A stretch of 8,581 bases of DNA, from positions 1 through 8,581 of the forward strand of contig CANJKY010000102.1 in the NCBI GenBank assembly GCA_947474875.1, read 5' to 3'. The notes below the pieces were generated by a model that saw only the letters and a list, made by a program, of their open reading frames with translations, was not told the origin of the DNA and did no database searches. Origin of the DNA: Gemmataceae bacterium (GTDB taxonomy: Bacteria > Planctomycetota > Planctomycetia > Gemmatales > Gemmataceae). Position numbers and translations under genes: made by a program. Positions 1 to 7,034 of the stretch are shown here, one piece after another; within the stretch, counting starts at the first letter, position 1; each line of letters begins with the position of its first letter.

Positions 1-919
1 CCTCCACCTGCCGGAGCAGTCCGCGGTTGTTCCAGTCCGCCCGCAGCACCGCCTGGAAGGTGGCGTTCGCGGCCGCCGTTTCGCGGGACATGGCGTTGGC
101 GAGCGGTTCCAGTCGGCGGGCGTCGGCCCGACTGAGTCCGCCGGGCAGTCCGGGCGGGCCGATCGGCGGCGGCACGTTCCCGCCGGCGGCCAGGGCGGCC
201 AGGATCTGCGTCGCCTGCTCGGCGTGCAGTCGGGTGCTCTGAGCGGGCAACCGGGACTGGGCGAGGGCAGACCGGAACTGGGTCAGCCCGGCGTCGAGTG
301 TGGTCACCGCCTCGGCATACTGCCGCGGGTTGACGGCCGGGTTCTGCAGCACGCGGGAGTACGTGGCCGCGGTGCCGGCCACCGCCTTCGCCTGCTCGCG
401 GATCATCCACCCGTCGCGACCGGGGCACTCGGCCTGTGCCGCCTGGTGCATCAACCGGACGGTGGTGACGAACTGCGTGGGCAAGTCCTGCGGCGGCCCC
501 GGCCCGCCGATGCCGCCAGCAGCGATCTCCGCCCCGGCCGATCGCACGAACTCGCGGGCCAGTTTCACCCGGTCGTCGCGGAGTTCCCGCAGCCGCTGCA
601 GCCAGTGCGCCACCCCGCCCGCCTCCGCCGGCCGGCCGAGAAGGTCGGTGTACAGTGCGTTCACCCAGACCTCGTTGTTCCGCCGGCTGCGGGCGAACGC
701 CTGGTCCGAGCCGAGCACGTTCGCCAGTACCTCGTTCGGCTCCGTCCCCTTCCGCATCTCCTTCACCCAGAAGTCGATCATCTGCGGGGTCGGCTCCACC
801 GCCGCGTACCGCACGTACAGTTCGCGGACGAACGCCGCCGGGTCCGGCGTCTGGCCGGCGGCCGAGCCGACGGCGACCGGCAGGGCGAACAACGCGAACA
901 GGAAAGGACGGGGATTCAT
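1..919 (-). CDS. Secreted DUF4214-like protein, 3' end outside window
   Basis: The minus-strand frame from ATG at 919 stays open for 306 codons to the window edge, so the C-terminus is missing. The start is supported by GAGGG at 927-931, 7 nt upstream. Residues 1-22 (MNPRPFLFALFALPVAVG...) look like a signal peptide ending near SAAG/Q. Two related helical units follow: residues 30-55 (FVRELYVRY...DFWVKEM) and 86-111 (VNALYTDLLGRPAEAGGVAHW). The second has the Y-x-x-LLGR-x-x-x-x-x-G-x-x-x-W pattern typical of DUF4214. Residues of about 247-262 are Pro/Gly-rich, and an Ala/Arg-rich helical region follows. DUF4214 modules are known in secreted and surface proteins and resemble phycobilisome-linker folds, but their role is mostly undefined. 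The gene lies 43 nt downstream of the antiporter on the same strand, probably in one transcript. Family assignment is by motif only; the specific function is unknown. Confidence 0.8.
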   Translation of the reverse strand, partial: MNPRPFLFALFALPVAVGSAAGQTPDPAAFVRELYVRYAAVEPTPQMIDFWVKEMRKGTEPNEVLANVLGSDQAFARSRRNNEVWVNALYTDLLGRPAEAGGVAHWLQRLRELRDDRVKLAREFVRSAGAEIAAGGIGGPGPPQDLPTQFVTTVRLMHQAAQAECPGRDGWMIREQAKAVAGTAATYSRVLQNPAVNPRQYAEAVTTLDAGLTQFRSALAQSRLPAQSTRLHAEQATQILAALAAGGNVPPPIGPPGLPGGLSRADARRLEPLANAMSRETAAANATFQAVLRADWNNRGLLRQVE

Positions 920-962
920 GAGCACACCCTCGGGGCTTTCCACAATGTAGCCGACCGTGGTG

Positions 963-2243
963 TCAGCAGGACACCTGTTCGGCCTCGACCAGTTCCTCGG
1001 CCTCGGCCCGCCTGTCCACCCCCAACATTCGGATGAGCAGCGGGAGGGTCAGCCCCTGCCCGACCAGGGTGGCGAAGATCACCCAGAACGTCAGGAACAG
1101 CACCTCGTGGCGGTGCGGGAAGTCGCGGGCCAGGGCCATGGCCGCGGCCAGCGACACCACCCCCCGCATGCCCGTCCAGGCCACCACCATCACGTTCTGC
1201 CACGCCGGGTACGGGTCGCCGCGGCCGACCACCCGGTCCACCCACCGCGGCAGGTACGCCCCCGGGAACACCCACAGGATGCGGGCGGCGATCACCACCC
1301 CGCTGATCGCCGCCGCCGCGACCGACAGCCGGCCGACGTCGATCGCGCTGGCCGTCAGCCCCTCCAGGATGAGCGGTAGCTGGAACCCGATGAGGATGAA
1401 GATCAGCCCGTTCAGCACGAACTCGACCATCTCCCACACCGCCCGCGCCTCGGTGTACAGGTCGTGGGTGAACACCCGCTCGCACCGCGACCCGACCCAC
1501 AGCCCGGCGGCCACCGCCGCCAGCACCCCGCTCACGTGCAGGTGCTCGGCGGGCAGGTACACGAAGTACGGGGTGAGCAGGGTGAGGGTGATGGTGATCT
1601 TGGCGTCGGCCAGCCCCCGCCGTTCGAGGAAGCTGTGCAGCTCGACCATCGCCACCGCCCCGATCAGCCCGACCGCCACCCCGCCGACGCCGACGAACAC
1701 GAACTGGTACCCGACCTCCCACCACGCCACCGCTCCGGACAGGGCGGCGGCGATCGCCAGCTTGTACAGCACCAGGGCGGAGGCGTCGTTCACCAGGCTC
1801 TCGCCGTCCAGGATGGTGGCCACGATCCGCGGCACCTTGATCCGCTGGGTGATGGCGGTGGCGGCCACCGCGTCCGGCGGGGAGACGATCGCCCCGAGCA
1901 CGAACCCGACCGGCCACGGGAAGTCGAGCAGGTAGTGGCATGCCGCCGCCACCAGCACGGTGGTGAACGCCACCAGCCCGACGGCCAGCAGGGAGATGGC
2001 CCGCAGTTGGGTGCGGAACGCCCGCCACTCGGTGTTGAACGCGGCGGCGTACAGCAGCGGGGGCAGGAACACCAGCATGATCACCTGGGGCGGCAGTTCG
2101 TACCGCGGCGCCCACGGTTGTAGGCTGAGCAGCAGCCCGCCGACCACGAGCAGAATCGGGTACGCCAGCCGCAGCCAGCGGGCGGCCACCCCGAGCGCCA
2201 CCACCGCCGCCAGCAGCAGCACGATCAGATCCACCTGGGTCAC
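963..2243 (-). CDS. CPA1-family Na+/H+ antiporter
   Basis: This is a 426-residue, very hydrophobic inner-membrane protein with about 12 predicted membrane segments. It would exchange Na+ (or K+) for H+ in pH and ion homeostasis. Family motifs are clear: FLPPLLYAAAF (59-69, the amiloride-region motif of NhaP/NHE proteins), SPPDAVAATA (121-130, Asp124), GESLVNDASAL (147-157, with the Asn152-Asp153 pair of CPA1 exchangers) and GMRGVVSLAAAMAL late in the protein, carrying the conserved Arg. The start is GTG at 2243, chosen because AGGAGGGG sits 7 nt upstream and MTQVDLIVLLLAAVVAL leads straight into the first membrane helix. YjcE/TIGR00831-type relatives usually exceed 500 residues; this one ends about 20 residues after the last helix (DRRAEAEELVEAEQVSC), so it lacks the long cytoplasmic tail. 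The cation specificity cannot be read from sequence. Confidence 0.93.
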   Translation of the reverse strand: MTQVDLIVLLLAAVVALGVAARWLRLAYPILLVVGGLLLSLQPWAPRYELPPQVIMLVFLPPLLYAAAFNTEWRAFRTQLRAISLLAVGLVAFTTVLVAAACHYLLDFPWPVGFVLGAIVSPPDAVAATAITQRIKVPRIVATILDGESLVNDASALVLYKLAIAAALSGAVAWWEVGYQFVFVGVGGVAVGLIGAVAMVELHSFLERRGLADAKITITLTLLTPYFVYLPAEHLHVSGVLAAVAAGLWVGSRCERVFTHDLYTEARAVWEMVEFVLNGLIFILIGFQLPLILEGLTASAIDVGRLSVAAAAISGVVIAARILWVFPGAYLPRWVDRVVGRGDPYPAWQNVMVVAWTGMRGVVSLAAAMALARDFPHRHEVLFLTFWVIFATLVGQGLTLPLLIRMLGVDRRAEAEELVEAEQVSC

Positions 2244-2331
2244 GCGAAATCCCCTCCTCGCTCGCGCCGGGTGTGATGGCGGTCGCTACAGAAACTCCGG
2301 CCCCCTATTTCTAGCGGCTGCGAGGCACACG
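2244..2331. promoter_or_regulatory. Divergent intergenic region between antiporter and NHL gene
   Basis: These 88 nt separate two genes transcribed away from each other, so promoters for both must lie here or overlap the gene starts. The part nearest 2300-2313 (cccctatttctag) is the only locally AT-richer stretch, but I see no convincing -35/-10 pair and no clear operator palindrome. The role is inferred from gene orientation alone. Confidence 0.45.
2251..2258 (-). promoter_or_regulatory. Ribosome-binding site deciding the antiporter GTG start
   Basis: On the minus strand this reads AGGAGGGG, followed by 7 nt and then GTG at 2243. It is the best Shine-Dalgarno match near this gene and selects the GTG over internal ATG codons, which lie far into the membrane domain. 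Confidence 0.75.
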
Positions 2332-3402
2332 ATGCGGTTCCCCATTACCCTGGCGGCGGCGGTGCTGGCGGTTGTGACGGCACGGGCGGACAAGGCGGTG
2401 CTGGTGGTCGGCCCGGACTCGGCCGACCCGAAGGTGACGCAGCCGTTCGCCGTGGACTTCGGCAAGATCGGCAAGCAGGAGTTTATCTATTTCGTCGAGA
2501 TGGCCGGCGGGGAACGCCTGCGGGCGATCGACGCGGCCGGGAAGGTGCGGACGGTCGCAGGCACCGGGAAGAAGGGGGATTCGACGGACGACCCGCACGG
2601 GGCGGCGCCGAAGGCCGAGTTCAACGGCATGCACACCCTGGTGGTCACGAAAAACGGTACGAAGGCGTACCTGGCGGACACGTTCAACCACCGGATCCGC
2701 GCGTGCGACCTGCAACGCCAATTCATGATGCGGTTCGCCGGCACCGGCAAGGCCGGGTTCGCCGGCGACGGGGATGTGTCCGAGAAAGCCGAGTTCAGCC
2801 AGCCCATCTGCATCGCCCTCACGCCGGACGAGAAGACGATGTACGTGGCGGACATCGGCAACAAGCGGGTGCGGGCGATCGACCTGGCGACGCGGAAGGT
2901 GAGCACATTTGCCGGCACCGGCAAGGCCGGGGTGCCGAAAGACGGCGAGCCGGCGAAGGATCAGCCGCTGGTGGACCCGCGGGCGGTGGCCGCGGACGAC
3001 AAAGGGAACGTGTACATCCTCGAACGCTCCGGGCATGCCCTGCGGGTGGTGGACAAGACGGGGAAGATTCGCACCGTGGCCGGCACCGGCAAGGCGGGCA
3101 AGGGCGGCGACGGCGGGCCGGCACTGAAGGCGGCGATGAACGGGCCGAAGTTCGTAAGCCTGGACAAGGACGGGTCAGTGCTGATCGCCGACACCGAGAA
3201 CCACCAGATCCGCCGCTTTGTGCCCGGCAAGGAGACGGTTGAGTTGGTGGCGGGCAGCGGAAAAAAGGGCGACCACTTCGACGCCGACCCGAAGAAGCTG
3301 GAACTCAGCCGCCCGCACGGGGTGAGCGTACACCCGACCACCGGCGACCTGTACATCGCCGACAGCGACAACGGGCGGATCGTGAAGATCGTGCGGGACT
3401 GA
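2332..3402 (+). CDS. Exported NHL-repeat beta-propeller protein
   Basis: This 356-residue protein starts at ATG 2332, where MRFPITLAAAVLAVVTARA forms a signal peptide with an A-x-A site before DKA. An in-frame ATG further upstream (1960) would only add sequence antisense to the antiporter, so it is rejected. A weak GAGG (2322-2325) lies 6 nt upstream. The mature part has NHL repeats: an A-G-T/S-G-K-x-G turn recurs at residues 76, 136, 194, 250 and 307, spaced 56-60 residues, each followed by a segment such as YVADIGNKRVRAIDL, LIADTENHQIRRF or YIADSDNGRIVKI. This predicts a roughly six-bladed propeller in the periplasm or at the surface. Such propellers usually bind proteins or other ligands, and some are lyases; no catalytic residues are recognisable. 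Planctomycetes carry many of these. Its partner is unknown. Confidence 0.92.
   Translation: MRFPITLAAAVLAVVTARADKAVLVVGPDSADPKVTQPFAVDFGKIGKQEFIYFVEMAGGERLRAIDAAGKVRTVAGTGKKGDSTDDPHGAAPKAEFNGMHTLVVTKNGTKAYLADTFNHRIRACDLQRQFMMRFAGTGKAGFAGDGDVSEKAEFSQPICIALTPDEKTMYVADIGNKRVRAIDLATRKVSTFAGTGKAGVPKDGEPAKDQPLVDPRAVAADDKGNVYILERSGHALRVVDKTGKIRTVAGTGKAGKGGDGGPALKAAMNGPKFVSLDKDGSVLIADTENHQIRRFVPGKETVELVAGSGKKGDHFDADPKKLELSRPHGVSVHPTTGDLYIADSDNGRIVKIVRD
2557..3264 (+). repeat. Five NHL-turn repeats within the propeller gene
   Basis: A 15-nt core close to GCCGGCACCGGCAAG occurs at 2557, 2737, 2911, 3079 and 3250, giving spacings of 180, 174, 168 and 171 nt. The three middle copies are identical over the 15 nt; the first and last have diverged. 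Each encodes AGTGK or AGSGK at the same place in successive propeller blades. Confidence 0.85.
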
Positions 3403-3404
3403 TG

Positions 3405-3439
3405 CCTGGGGGCGCGGGCGTCCCGCCCGCGCTCCCAGG
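3405..3439. terminator. GC-rich hairpin between convergent genes
   Basis: The arms CCTGGGGGCGCGGGC (3405-3419) and GCCCGCGCTCCCAGG (3425-3439) pair over 15 positions with a single G-T wobble (3411/3433), around the loop GTCCC. The hairpin begins 3 nt after the NHL stop and ends 13 nt before the end of the tricorn gene, so it could stop transcription from both sides. No U-tract follows on either strand, so classical intrinsic termination is not assured. It could equally be a copy of a dispersed REP-like palindrome; this needs a genome-wide scan. Confidence 0.6.
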
Positions 3440-3451
3440 AATGCATCGCCG

Positions 3452-6400
3452 TTAACGCTTCGGGTACGGCGGCGGGGCGACCGGCTTCGGCGGGTTCTTC
3501 TTCAGCTCGGTCAGCAGTTCGTCAATTGCCCGGTTCAACTGCTGGTCCTCGCCGGCGTACTCCTTCGCCGGGTCGTTGTCCACCACGATGTCCGGCGTCA
3601 CCCCTTTGTTCTCCATGATCCACTCCTTGCCCTCCAGGTCGAACCGGGAGAACTCCGGCTTGCTCAGCGTGCCGCCGTCGAGCAGCGGCAGCGACCCGCG
3701 GATGCCCACCACCCCGCCCCAACTCCGCTTGCCGATGAGCGGCCCCAGCTTGTAGTGCCGGAAGCGGTACGACACGATGTCCCCGTCGGATGCGGAGAAC
3801 TCGTTCAGCAGGCAGGCCATCGGGCCGGCGAACGTGCCGCCCGGATCCACGTTCGGCTCGGTGTTGCGGGCGATGCCGTACATGGCCGGCTGCCGCCGCA
3901 GCCGCTCGATGATCTGCGGGGACACGTTCCCGCCGCCGTTCCCCCGCACGTCCACGATCAGCGCCTGCTTCTTCAGTTGCGGGTAGTAGTGCTTGGCGAA
4001 CTCGTTCAGCCCGGGGGTGAGCATGTCCGGGATGTGCAGGTACCCGACCTTGCCGTCGGTGGCGTCGGACACCTTCTTGATGTTCCCCTGCACCCAGGCG
4101 TAGTAGTACAGCTCGCTCTCGTCGTTCGTCGGCGTCACCACCACCCGCTTCGCGCCCTCGGCCGCCGGCTTGCCGTTCACCAGCAACACCACCGGCTTGC
4201 CGGCCGTGTTCACCAGCAGCTCGTTGATGTTCCGCACCTCGCTGGTCGGCCGGCCGTTCACCGCCACGATCCAGTCGTTCACGCTCACGTCCACGCCGAC
4301 TTCCGTCAGCGGGGAACGGCGCTTCGGCATCCAGTTCTCGCCGGGCAGGATGCGAGCGATCTGGAAGAAGCCGGTTTTGTCGTCCCGCTTGTATTCCGCC
4401 CCGAGCAGCCCCTGTTGCACCTTCTTCACCTCCGGCAGTTCGCCCCCGCCTACGTAGGCGTGGCCGGCGTTCAGTTCGGAGATCATCTCGCCGATGATGT
4501 ACGTCAGGTCGGCCCGGTGCGCCACGTGTTCCACCAGCGGCTCGTACTTCGCCCGCACCGCCGCCCAGTCCACCCCGTGCAGGTACGGGTCGTAGAAGAA
4601 GTCCCGCATCTGCCGCCAGCACTCGTGGAACATCTGCTTCCACTCGGCCTTGCGATCCAGGGCCACTTCCAGCCCGGACAGGTTGAGCGGCTCGGCGATG
4701 GTGATCGGCCCCTTCGGCAGGTCGATGATGCCGTACTTGCCGTCCTTCTGCACCAGCATCTTCTTCCCGTCGGCGGTGATCTCGTACCCGCTCACCGGGC
4801 CAAGGGCCGTCTCCTTCTTCGTGCCCAGGTCGAACACGTACAGTTGCGGCGGGGTGCCGGCCGCCCCGCGGACGTAGTACACGGCGTTCCCGGCCGTCTC
4901 CACGTTGCCGTAGTTCGCCGCCGGCCCCGGCAGCACCACCACCCGCCCGCCCAACCCGTCCAGGTCCACCTTCATCTCCGGCGTCGCCGGCTTCTCCTTC
5001 ATCTCCGGCGTCGCCGGCTTCTCATCTTTCTTCTCCTCCTTCTTGTCGTCCTTCTTCTCCTCCTTCTTCGGCTCGGGTTCGTCGTCCAGTTTCGGCCGCA
5101 GCGGGTTCGGCGTGCCCTTCGCCAGGGTGACGAAGTACAGGCGACTCATGTCGCGGTACACGTGGTTCTGCTCGGTCTGCCCGGCCGTCGGGTTGAAGTC
5201 GCGGGCGGAGACGAAGAACAGGTACTTGCCGTCGCGGCTGAACGCCGGCGAGGTGGCCGCGTACCAGCCGTCGGTCACGGCGGTGCTCTTGCCGGCCGCC
5301 ACCGAGTACAGGTACACCTTGTTCAGCGAGTCCACCTCCGGCCGGGCGAACGCCACCCACTTCGAGTCCGGGGACCACACGAACTGGCGGATCTCGAACG
5401 CCTTCGCCTGGTCCACCAGCGTCACGTTCTTCGTCTCCACATCCACGAACTGGAGCCGCAGCTTCTTGTCGCTCCACAGGATCTTCTTCGAGTCGGGCGA
5501 CCACAGCAGTTCGTACTTGTACGTGTCCGCCGCGGCGGTGATCGCCTTGGCCGGCGCGCTGCCGTCGGCCGGGCCGACGTAGATTTCATCCTCCCCGCCG
5601 GCGTCGGACACGAACGCCACGCTCTTGCCGTCCGGCGACCACTTCGGGTTGCGGTCGTGCGCGCCGGGGGTGCGGGTCAGGTTGCGGGTCACGCCCTCGC
5701 CGGCCGGCACGGTGAACAGGTCCCCGCGGGCGGCGAACAGCGCCCGCTTGCCGTCCGGCGACACCTCGAACGCCGCCACCTCCTTGCTCACGTCGGTCAG
5801 CCCGCCGCGGGCGCCCACCCGGTCCTCGGCGATCGTCACCGGCACCTTCTCCGCCTTCCCGCCCTTCACGTCGAACCGGTAGATGTACCCGCCGTTCTCG
5901 AACACGATGGCGTCCGCCCCGGCCGACGGGAACTTGATGTCGAACTCGGTGAAGTCGGTGTGCCGCTCCACCTTCTTGGTGGCCGGGTCGACCGAGTGCA
6001 GGTTGAACCGAAACCCCTTCCCGCGATCTGAGACGAAATACACCCGCCCGCCGACGAACATGGGGAAGACGTCCTGGCCGGGGTCGTCGGTCAGTTGCTC
6101 CGTCTTCTTGGACGCGAAGTCGTACAGCCACACGTCGTCGGCCATGCCCCCGCGGTACCGCTTCCAGGTGCGGAACTCGCGGAAGATACGGTTGAACGCC
6201 AACTGCTTGCCGTCGGCCGAGTAGCTGGCGAACCCGCCCCGCGGCAGGGGCAGCGGCTCGGCCAGCCCGCCCTCCACCGGCACGGTGTACAGCTGGCCGA
6301 TGAAGTCGTTGAACGACCGCATCCGCGAGCGGAACAGGACGTTCTTGCCGTCCGGCGTCCACCCCATGACGATGTTGTTCGGCCCCATGCGGTCGGACAC

Positions 6401-6736
6401 CTCGTCCCGGCCCAGCGTGGCGGTGAACGTCAGCCGCTTCGGCTCCCCGCCGTCGGCCGGCACCACGAACACCTCGGTGTTGCCGTCGTACTGGGCGGTG
6501 AACGCCACCTGCTTGCCGTCCGGGGAGAACCGCGGGAACATCTCGAACCCGGGGTGCGACGTCAGCCGGCGGGCGGTGCCGCCGGCGGCCGGCACGGTGT
6601 ACAGGTCGCCGGCGTAGGTGAACACGATCTTGTCGCCGTGGATGGCCGGGAACCGGAGCAGCCGGGTCTCGTTGGCGGCGGGTGTACTCCCAACGGTGAG
6701 GAGCAGGACAGTAAGCGCGAACAGAGCGCGACGCAT
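3452..6736 (-). CDS. Tricorn protease homologue (beta-propellers, PDZ, S41 serine protease)
   Basis: This 1094-residue protein begins with a signal peptide (MRRALFALTVLLLTVGSTPA, then ANE), so it probably acts in the periplasm. Residues of about 22-315 and 316-690 form two propellers built of PD40/TolB-like repeats (FSPDGKQVAFTA, WSPDGKSVAFVSD, WSPDSKKILWSD). A Lys/Glu/Pro-rich linker (about 551-589) interrupts the second. A helical domain starts near 695 (EWKQMFHECWRQMRDFFYDP), a PDZ domain covers about 775-865, and the S41 core runs from about 905 to 1050 (LIVDVRGNGGGN; NEFSASDGD; WIMENKGVTPD). By comparison with Thermoplasma tricorn, His759, Ser983 (followed by Asp984) and Glu1042 match catalytic His746, Ser965 and Glu1023 with similar spacing, so peptidase activity is likely. 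The position of tricorn Ser745 is Gly758 here. Tricorn degrades oligopeptides; the substrate here is unknown. The start has only a weak GGGGG upstream. Length is typical of the family. Confidence 0.93.
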   Translation of the reverse strand: MRRALFALTVLLLTVGSTPAANETRLLRFPAIHGDKIVFTYAGDLYTVPAAGGTARRLTSHPGFEMFPRFSPDGKQVAFTAQYDGNTEVFVVPADGGEPKRLTFTATLGRDEVSDRMGPNNIVMGWTPDGKNVLFRSRMRSFNDFIGQLYTVPVEGGLAEPLPLPRGGFASYSADGKQLAFNRIFREFRTWKRYRGGMADDVWLYDFASKKTEQLTDDPGQDVFPMFVGGRVYFVSDRGKGFRFNLHSVDPATKKVERHTDFTEFDIKFPSAGADAIVFENGGYIYRFDVKGGKAEKVPVTIAEDRVGARGGLTDVSKEVAAFEVSPDGKRALFAARGDLFTVPAGEGVTRNLTRTPGAHDRNPKWSPDGKSVAFVSDAGGEDEIYVGPADGSAPAKAITAAADTYKYELLWSPDSKKILWSDKKLRLQFVDVETKNVTLVDQAKAFEIRQFVWSPDSKWVAFARPEVDSLNKVYLYSVAAGKSTAVTDGWYAATSPAFSRDGKYLFFVSARDFNPTAGQTEQNHVYRDMSRLYFVTLAKGTPNPLRPKLDDEPEPKKEEKKDDKKEEKKDEKPATPEMKEKPATPEMKVDLDGLGGRVVVLPGPAANYGNVETAGNAVYYVRGAAGTPPQLYVFDLGTKKETALGPVSGYEITADGKKMLVQKDGKYGIIDLPKGPITIAEPLNLSGLEVALDRKAEWKQMFHECWRQMRDFFYDPYLHGVDWAAVRAKYEPLVEHVAHRADLTYIIGEMISELNAGHAYVGGGELPEVKKVQQGLLGAEYKRDDKTGFFQIARILPGENWMPKRRSPLTEVGVDVSVNDWIVAVNGRPTSEVRNINELLVNTAGKPVVLLVNGKPAAEGAKRVVVTPTNDESELYYYAWVQGNIKKVSDATDGKVGYLHIPDMLTPGLNEFAKHYYPQLKKQALIVDVRGNGGGNVSPQIIERLRRQPAMYGIARNTEPNVDPGGTFAGPMACLLNEFSASDGDIVSYRFRHYKLGPLIGKRSWGGVVGIRGSLPLLDGGTLSKPEFSRFDLEGKEWIMENKGVTPDIVVDNDPAKEYAGEDQQLNRAIDELLTELKKNPPKPVAPPPYPKR
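4970..5023 (-). repeat. Perfect 27-bp tandem duplication in the tricorn linker
   Basis: Positions 4970-4996 and 4997-5023 are identical over 27 bp. In the tricorn frame they encode two copies of a nine-residue unit, EKPATPEMK, at residues 572-580 and 581-589. The repeat directly follows a Lys/Glu/Asp-rich run (about 554-571). Its length is a multiple of three, so the frame is kept; the segment is likely a flexible surface linker that tolerates copy-number change. Confidence 0.95.
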
Positions 6737-6857
6737 GGGATCCCCCGTGGCAGCGGGTGAGGGTGTGAGCGAATTGTCGGGGAACGACCGGCGACGGCAA
6801 CCCGTCGGTGGTCGGGAGGTGGGGTGACGAGAAGAACGCGAGATGCGACGTGCGGAC
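6737..6857. promoter_or_regulatory. Intergenic region upstream of the tricorn gene, with imperfect hairpin
   Basis: These 121 nt lie between the acidic-peptide stop and the tricorn start on the minus strand and contain no gene I can support. Positions 6786-6813 form an imperfect hairpin: GACC/GGTC outer arms, a G-T wobble and one mismatch, then CGACGG/CCGTCG around the loop CAAC. On the minus-strand transcript the wobble becomes a mismatch, so the structure is weaker there. It might attenuate read-through from the upstream cluster or mark the tricorn leader. No clear promoter was seen. Confidence 0.35.
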
Positions 6858-7034
6858 TCACTCCTCCTCGTCCGCCTGCTCCTTCCGCTCCTCCCGCTCC
6901 TCCCGCTCGCCGGTCGGTTCGGACTCGTGCGGCGAGCTGTCCGCGCCGCCGGCCGCCTCGTCCACCCCGTGCGGGTGCGGGCCGTAGGGGCTGGCCGGCT
7001 CGCGGTCGGCCGGATCCGGGTCTGGGTTGGTCAC
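6858..7034 (-). CDS. Small acidic hypothetical protein (58 residues)
   Basis: The frame starts at GTG 7034, whose GTGA overlaps the permease stop, and ends with TGA at 6858. GGAGG at 7039-7043 lies 4 nt upstream of the GTG. The product begins MTNPDPDPADREPASPYG, with GTG read as Met, and ends EREEREERKEQADEEE. It is Pro/Asp/Glu-rich, with no hydrophobic segment and few order-promoting residues, so it is probably disordered and cytoplasmic. The C-terminal Glu/Arg stretch comes from a 9-bp repeat. The frame is also open further upstream (to 7391), but that part lies inside the permease gene in another frame and is most likely not translated. No family is recognised; coupling suggests it could assist or regulate the permease. 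It might instead be an untranslated chance frame, though the overlap and RBS argue against that. Confidence 0.55.
   Translation of the reverse strand: MTNPDPDPADREPASPYGPHPHGVDEAAGGADSSPHESEPTGEREEREERKEQADEEE
6879..6905 (-). repeat. Short 9-bp tandem repeat in the acidic-peptide gene
   Basis: CTCCTCCCG occurs twice in tandem on the plus strand (6888-6905), and a copy with one changed base (CTCCTTCCG) precedes it at 6879-6887. On the coding strand these give the Glu/Arg/Lys-rich run near the C-terminus of the small protein. The 9-bp unit keeps the frame. Confidence 0.8.

Noticed and set aside
224..1036. Plus-strand frames opposite the DUF4214-like gene
   Set aside because: They lack family features and conflict with the minus-strand frame, which has a signal peptide, an RBS and DUF4214 motifs.
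916..2115. 399-codon minus-strand frame overlapping the antiporter
   Set aside because: It is a different frame of the same strand, rich in Arg/Gly/Ala, without the membrane helices and motifs seen in the antiporter frame.
1960..2331. Upstream extension of the NHL frame
   Set aside because: It is antisense to the antiporter N-terminus and would bury an obvious signal peptide at ATG 2332.
5030..5080. Purine/pyrimidine-skewed tract (ctt/ctc repeats)
   Set aside because: It is explained by the Lys/Glu codons of the tricorn linker and needs no separate structural role.
3755..6031. 758-codon open frame on the plus strand
   Set aside because: It lies wholly antisense to the well-supported tricorn gene; its His/Arg/Val-rich composition is what the complement of GC-rich codons gives, with no domain or RBS.
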